Below are positions 63,706 through 64,000 of a stretch of 64,000 nt of DNA, piece after piece (the first letter of the stretch is position 1; each line of letters starts with the position of its first letter). Made by a program: the position numbers and the translations under genes. The notes beneath the pieces were generated by a model. That model was not told where the DNA came from and did no database searches. It saw nothing but the letters and a program-made list of their open reading frames with translations. Source of the DNA: Trichormus variabilis 0441 (GTDB taxonomy: Bacteria; Cyanobacteriota; Cyanobacteriia; Cyanobacteriales; Nostocaceae); the NCBI RefSeq assembly GCF_009856605.1, contig NZ_CP047242.1:3664001-3728000 (forward strand), written 5' to 3'.

Positions 63706-64000
63706 CTACGGAACCGCTTGAATTAACTTGTAGTTGCGTACTTCACCGATGACGCGGTGTGGTCTGGATATTTCAGGTGAGTGATTTTTATCTATCCAAG
63801 CATAGCTAGAAGGTGGTAGTTGGGCGATTGTGTCTAGTTTTTGACCGTGAACAGGGGTGTAAAAATTGAGTAAGACAGAGTTCTTATCGTTTACCTGTAC
63901 AAAGTTGATGGGGTTGTTTTGTAAGATAGAGGCGATCGCTGGTTGTTGGAAGAAAATACGAAAATCTGGATTATAGTCACCTAATAAGCCAAAGCCACCA
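63706..64000 (-). CDS. C-terminus of an unidentified protein cut by the window edge
   Basis: On the minus strand the frame from 63999 is open for 97 codons (GGFGLLGDYNPDFRIFFQQPAI ... LPPSSYAWIDKNHSPEISRPHR ... YKLIQAVP) to the TAG at 63706. The composition and HIP1 site look like coding cyanobacterial DNA. The family is not certain; the C-terminal part of a membrane glycosyltransferase (GT39/ArnT-like) is one possibility. The start lies outside the window. Confidence 0.5.
   Translation of the reverse strand, partial: GGFGLLGDYNPDFRIFFQQPAIASILQNNPINFVQVNDKNSVLLNFYTPVHGQKLDTIAQLPPSSYAWIDKNHSPEISRPHRVIGEVRNYKLIQAVP

Overview
The window looks like chromosomal DNA of a filamentous heterocyst-forming cyanobacterium (Nostoc/Anabaena/Trichormus group). 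Reasons: very frequent GCGATCGC (HIP1) octamers, short tandem repeats of the Nostocales type (runs of CAACTGA, AAAATTC, GGGGACT units), several dispersed hairpin and MITE-like repeats, and cyanobacterial families such as a SLH-domain porin, PAP/fibrillin, a BchH/ChlH paralogue, CobM and an ethylene-receptor-like kinase. No tRNA, rRNA, tmRNA or RNase P RNA gene was seen.

Layout. 1-8.6 kb: housekeeping and small unknown genes (DUF192, trpC, lpdA, a SWIM-finger protein, a membrane protein). 8.8-11.9 kb: a CRISPR array of 43 repeats and 42 spacers, read on the minus strand from a leader at 11.86-12.11 kb, with no cas gene in the window. 12.1-15.4 kb: SLH/OprB porin and a FecR-domain protein. 15.5-20.4 kb: a MocR-type regulator facing a flavin-binding protein with paired candidate operators, a complete IS1182-like insertion sequence with 7-bp target duplication, and a second flavin-binding protein. 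20.8-21.9 kb: a hicBA toxin-antitoxin pair and a small unknown gene. 22.1-29.7 kb: the chelatase H paralogue and a heterodimeric ABC exporter preceded by a strong terminator and possible small RNA. 29.7-33.9 kb: a repeat-rich gap, an NYN-domain protein and a two-component system. 34.0-37.3 kb: a zinc-starvation island (two Zur-like boxes, hemB, a thrS remnant, a COG0523 metallochaperone, folE). 38.6-52 kb: sugar transferase, DEAD-box helicase, HupE-like protein, ethylene-receptor-like kinase, third ABC exporter, galE, a cytochrome-oxidase/copper-type membrane pair, M28 peptidase, lipoprotein and tmk. 52.4-64 kb: a Gly-rich peptide with a conserved-looking leader, holB, coaD, a coiled-coil protein, lgt, cobM, fibrillin, arfB, a CYTH protein, a sterol-desaturase-like protein, an MFS exporter with a MarR regulator, and the C-terminus of one more gene at the edge.

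The most interesting parts are the Zur island with its decayed threonyl-tRNA synthetase gene, the kinase whose N-terminus keeps every ethylene/copper residue of plant ETR1 at constant offset, the isolated Gly/Ser/Tyr-rich leader-bearing peptide, the CRISPR leader with three spaced copies of TTGCGTCAAC, and an intergenic repeat that has become an in-frame part of the porin gene. The same repeat family is the target of the insertion sequence. Function calls rest on motif recognition by eye; no database search was run.
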